A stretch of DNA of 64,000 nucleotides from positions 1 through 64,000 of the forward strand of contig WGMD01000028.1 of NCBI GenBank assembly GCA_016125255.1, read 5' to 3'. The stretch comes from Planctomycetota bacterium (lineage in GTDB: Bacteria; Planctomycetota; Phycisphaerae; Phycisphaerales; Zrk34). A program made the translations under genes and the position numbers. The notes beneath the pieces were generated by a model that saw nothing but the letters and a program-made list of their open reading frames with translations, was not told the DNA's origin and searched no databases. Position 1 is the first letter of the stretch. Each line of letters opens with the position of its first letter. Positions 61,952-64,000 of this stretch are shown piece by piece.

Positions 61952-64000
61952 ATGTTCGGTTGCGGCCACAGATTGGGGTGGGTGCTGTGCTGCGCGGCGA
62001 TGCTCGCGGCGGGGTCCGCGGCCGCCGGCGCGGACAAGCCCGGCGGGCCGCTGTCGCTGGAGGTCCATCGCTTCGACTTCGAGGAGCAGAAACTCGGCAA
62101 CTTCGAGCCGATGCCCATGCACTGGTTCCGCGTCGACGGCACCGGGTTCCCGCGCTACACGCAGATGGGTTTCGACAACGCTCAGTCCGTCTCAGCCGAC
62201 CACAGCTTCAAACTCGCGCTCAACGGCGGCAGCGCCGCGGCTCTGCTCGAAGCCGGCACACTCGTCGCCGTCCCGCAGGCCCGCTACCTCATCACCGCCA
62301 ACATCCGCACCGAAGACGCCCGATACAGCCGCGCCCGACTCGTCGCCTACTTCGTCGATCAGCACGGCCGCGAAGTCCCCCAGTCCCGCCGCGCCACCGC
62401 GCCGATCCTTTCCAACGGCGCCTGGACCACCGTGGCGATTCAGCTTCCCGACACGCCCGACAATGCCGCGTGGGTCGTCCTGCGCGTCGAGCTGCTGCAA
62501 AGTTCGTTCTTCCATAGCCGCCTGCTTGAGGAACATCAGCTCATCGAGCAGGACATCCGCGCCTCGGCCTGGTTCGACGACATCGTCGTGTACCAGATGC
62601 CCATGATCTCGATCGCCACGCAGACGCCGCTCAACGTCATCCGTCAGCCCCAGCAGCCGGCGATCGCCTCGCGCGTCCACGATGTCACCGGTCAGCCGCT
62701 GCATGCGCAGATCGAAGTCACCGACGCCGGCGGACGGATCATCGACCGCCAGGAGCGCGACATCGACGTCAATCACCCCGGCGAATGGGAGTGGAAGCCG
62801 AACGTCCCGGGGCTTGGGTGGTACCGCGCTCAGCTCACCGTCATGACCGGCTCGCAGATCGTCGGCGGGGCGGGCGTGACGTTCGTCTGGCTGGGCCCGA
62901 CGACGGAGCGCGGTCAGGGCGAGGCCGGCCGGTTCATCATCACCGCCGAGCATCTGACCCAGGCGCAGCGCAATCGCCTGCCCGACCTGCTCAAATCGCT
63001 GGGAAATATGGGCGTTTCCGTCAGTCCGTGGTCGATGGACATGACGCAGGACGAGCTGGCGGCGGCGGTCGACGCGCCCGACCCGCTGCTCAATTCGCTG
63101 CTGCTATCGAATCGCCACGTCATCCTCAGCTTCGCCGAAGTCCCGCGCGATCTGGCCGGCTCGGTCGGCGTCGATGCGGACGATGCGCTGGCGCTGATGG
63201 CGCATGACGCCAAGCTCTGGCAGCCGTACATTCAGTCGATGCTCGCACGCTACGGTCTGCGATTGAGCGACTACCAGGTCGGCGCCAGCGGATCGGGCGC
63301 CGCCTTCGAGCGCGACGATCTGGCGGCGATCTTTCCGCCGATCAACGATCTGTTTCACCGCTACGTCCCGCACGCGCGCGTGCTGCTCCCCTGGCGCGCG
63401 ATCGACGAGATGCCCGCCGACCCGCCCGCCTTCGATGCATGGAACATCGACTTCCCCGTGTCGATCCACGCCGACCAGTTCCAGGCGTACGCGAAAACAT
63501 GGAAGATCGCCCCCGAGCAGATGATCTACCATCTGCAGACGCTTCCGCCGCATGTGTACTCGGCGCGCGATCGCGGAGCGGACCTGGCGTTCCGCATGCT
63601 CGAAGCATGGCGCCTCGTGCCGCAGGCGATCGCGATCCGTCGTCCGTGGACCAGTCCGGCGGGCGACGGGGGCGATGTGCAGCCGGACCCGATTCTGCCG
63701 GTGTGGGCGAACATGATCGAGCAGCTTTCAGGCCGGCGGTATGTCGGACAGATGGAGATCCGCGAGGGCATTCGCTGTTACCTGCTCGACGGTCCGTCGG
63801 GGCCGCGCGGCGGGGCGCTGGTGATGTGGAACGAATCCTCCCCCGATGCCGACGCGGAACTCGATCTGTACCTGGGCCCCGACCCCGTCGCCATCGATAT
63901 GCTCGGCAATCGCCGCCCGCTCGATCGCGTCGGCGAAAAACAACGCGTCCGTCTCGCGCAGGAACCGACCTTCATCGAAGGCGTCGACATGCGCCTCGCC
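61952..64000 (+). CDS. Exported protein, partial (runs off the right edge)
   Basis: An open frame of 683 codons without a stop up to the end of the window. Signal peptide about 1-25 (LGWVLCCAAMLAAGSAAAG). Residues about 35-215 look like a carbohydrate-binding-type beta-sandwich (FDFEEQKLGNFEPMPMHWF, HSFKLALNGGSAA, WVVLRVELLQ, WFDDIVVYQ). Further on are FIITAEHLTQAQRNRLPDLL and long stretches rich in Trp/Asp with no family I recognise. The C-terminus and possible catalytic domain are beyond the window. GGGG lies just before the ATG. It is divergent from lysR, 138 bases between starts. Antisense and alternate-frame open frames across it are not credible. Confidence 0.85.
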   Translation, partial: MFGCGHRLGWVLCCAAMLAAGSAAAGADKPGGPLSLEVHRFDFEEQKLGNFEPMPMHWFRVDGTGFPRYTQMGFDNAQSVSADHSFKLALNGGSAAALLEAGTLVAVPQARYLITANIRTEDARYSRARLVAYFVDQHGREVPQSRRATAPILSNGAWTTVAIQLPDTPDNAAWVVLRVELLQSSFFHSRLLEEHQLIEQDIRASAWFDDIVVYQMPMISIATQTPLNVIRQPQQPAIASRVHDVTGQPLHAQIEVTDAGGRIIDRQERDIDVNHPGEWEWKPNVPGLGWYRAQLTVMTGSQIVGGAGVTFVWLGPTTERGQGEAGRFIITAEHLTQAQRNRLPDLLKSLGNMGVSVSPWSMDMTQDELAAAVDAPDPLLNSLLLSNRHVILSFAEVPRDLAGSVGVDADDALALMAHDAKLWQPYIQSMLARYGLRLSDYQVGASGSGAAFERDDLAAIFPPINDLFHRYVPHARVLLPWRAIDEMPADPPAFDAWNIDFPVSIHADQFQAYAKTWKIAPEQMIYHLQTLPPHVYSARDRGADLAFRMLEAWRLVPQAIAIRRPWTSPAGDGGDVQPDPILPVWANMIEQLSGRRYVGQMEIREGIRCYLLDGPSGPRGGALVMWNESSPDADAELDLYLGPDPVAIDMLGNRRPLDRVGEKQRVRLAQEPTFIEGVDMRLA

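Overview
The window looks like chromosomal DNA from a high-G+C, Gram-negative-type bacterium, most likely a planctomycete, perhaps of the Phycisphaerae. Evidence: three PEP-CTERM surface proteins, a sulfatase with a PA14-like tail, ThuA-like and SGNH hydrolases, LPS-heptose and lipid A genes, a paralogous EF-G, and many short intergenic inverted repeats. This is inferred from family content, not from a marker gene. I saw no rRNA, tRNA, CRISPR array, integrase or transposase gene.

Layout. 0-7 kb: an FHA-GspE/PilB-type ATPase, leuB, a WG-repeat exported protein, a small zinc-ribbon membrane protein, rho and a CDGSH protein. 7-13.2 kb: an LPS block on the minus strand (GmhB-like phosphatase, heptosyltransferase, family 4 glycosyltransferase) with a DnaJ/CbpA protein, a VOC protein and an LpxR-like lipid A deacylase. 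13.2-24 kb: a group 2-like sigma-70 factor, a ROK sugar kinase, nadA, a small membrane protein, a 1541-residue AsmA-like protein and dnaK. 24-31 kb: a PEP-CTERM protein, an unknown membrane protein, thiC behind a TPP riboswitch, a NagD-like HAD phosphatase behind an excellent sigma-54 promoter match, a PPi-type phosphofructokinase and a candidate small RNA. 31-40 kb: cstA, two PEP-CTERM proteins with nearly identical anchors, an EF-G-like GTPase, a zinc-ribbon membrane protein and an RNase Z-like hydrolase. 40-51 kb: an acetyl-xylan-esterase-like hydrolase, glutamine-dependent nadE, a sulfatase, a methyltransferase, a BtpA-family protein, lgt, and a ThuA/SGNH-hydrolase pair. 51-64 kb: an orphan metal-ABC permease, a lower-G+C AAA/DUF4143 ATPase, a glt operon (lysR-gltB-sulfotransferase-gltD), and an exported protein running off the right edge.

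How the genes work together. Most genes are single units facing varied directions. The clear operons are gmhB-like/waaF-like/glycosyltransferase (LPS core assembly), ThuA/SGNH hydrolase (probably polysaccharide use) and lysR/gltB/sulfotransferase/gltD (ammonia assimilation). nadA and nadE both serve NAD synthesis but lie 26 kb apart.

The less expected content is mostly non-coding. It includes a family of 130-150 bp inverted-repeat elements, one of which supplies the C-terminal codons of a glycosyltransferase; 7-bp-periodic tandem repeats; several start codons 6-9 bases after a -10-like hexamer, which suggests leaderless mRNAs; and a promoter-plus-terminator unit with no convincing protein. 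I found no clear multi-gene defence or novel enzymatic system.
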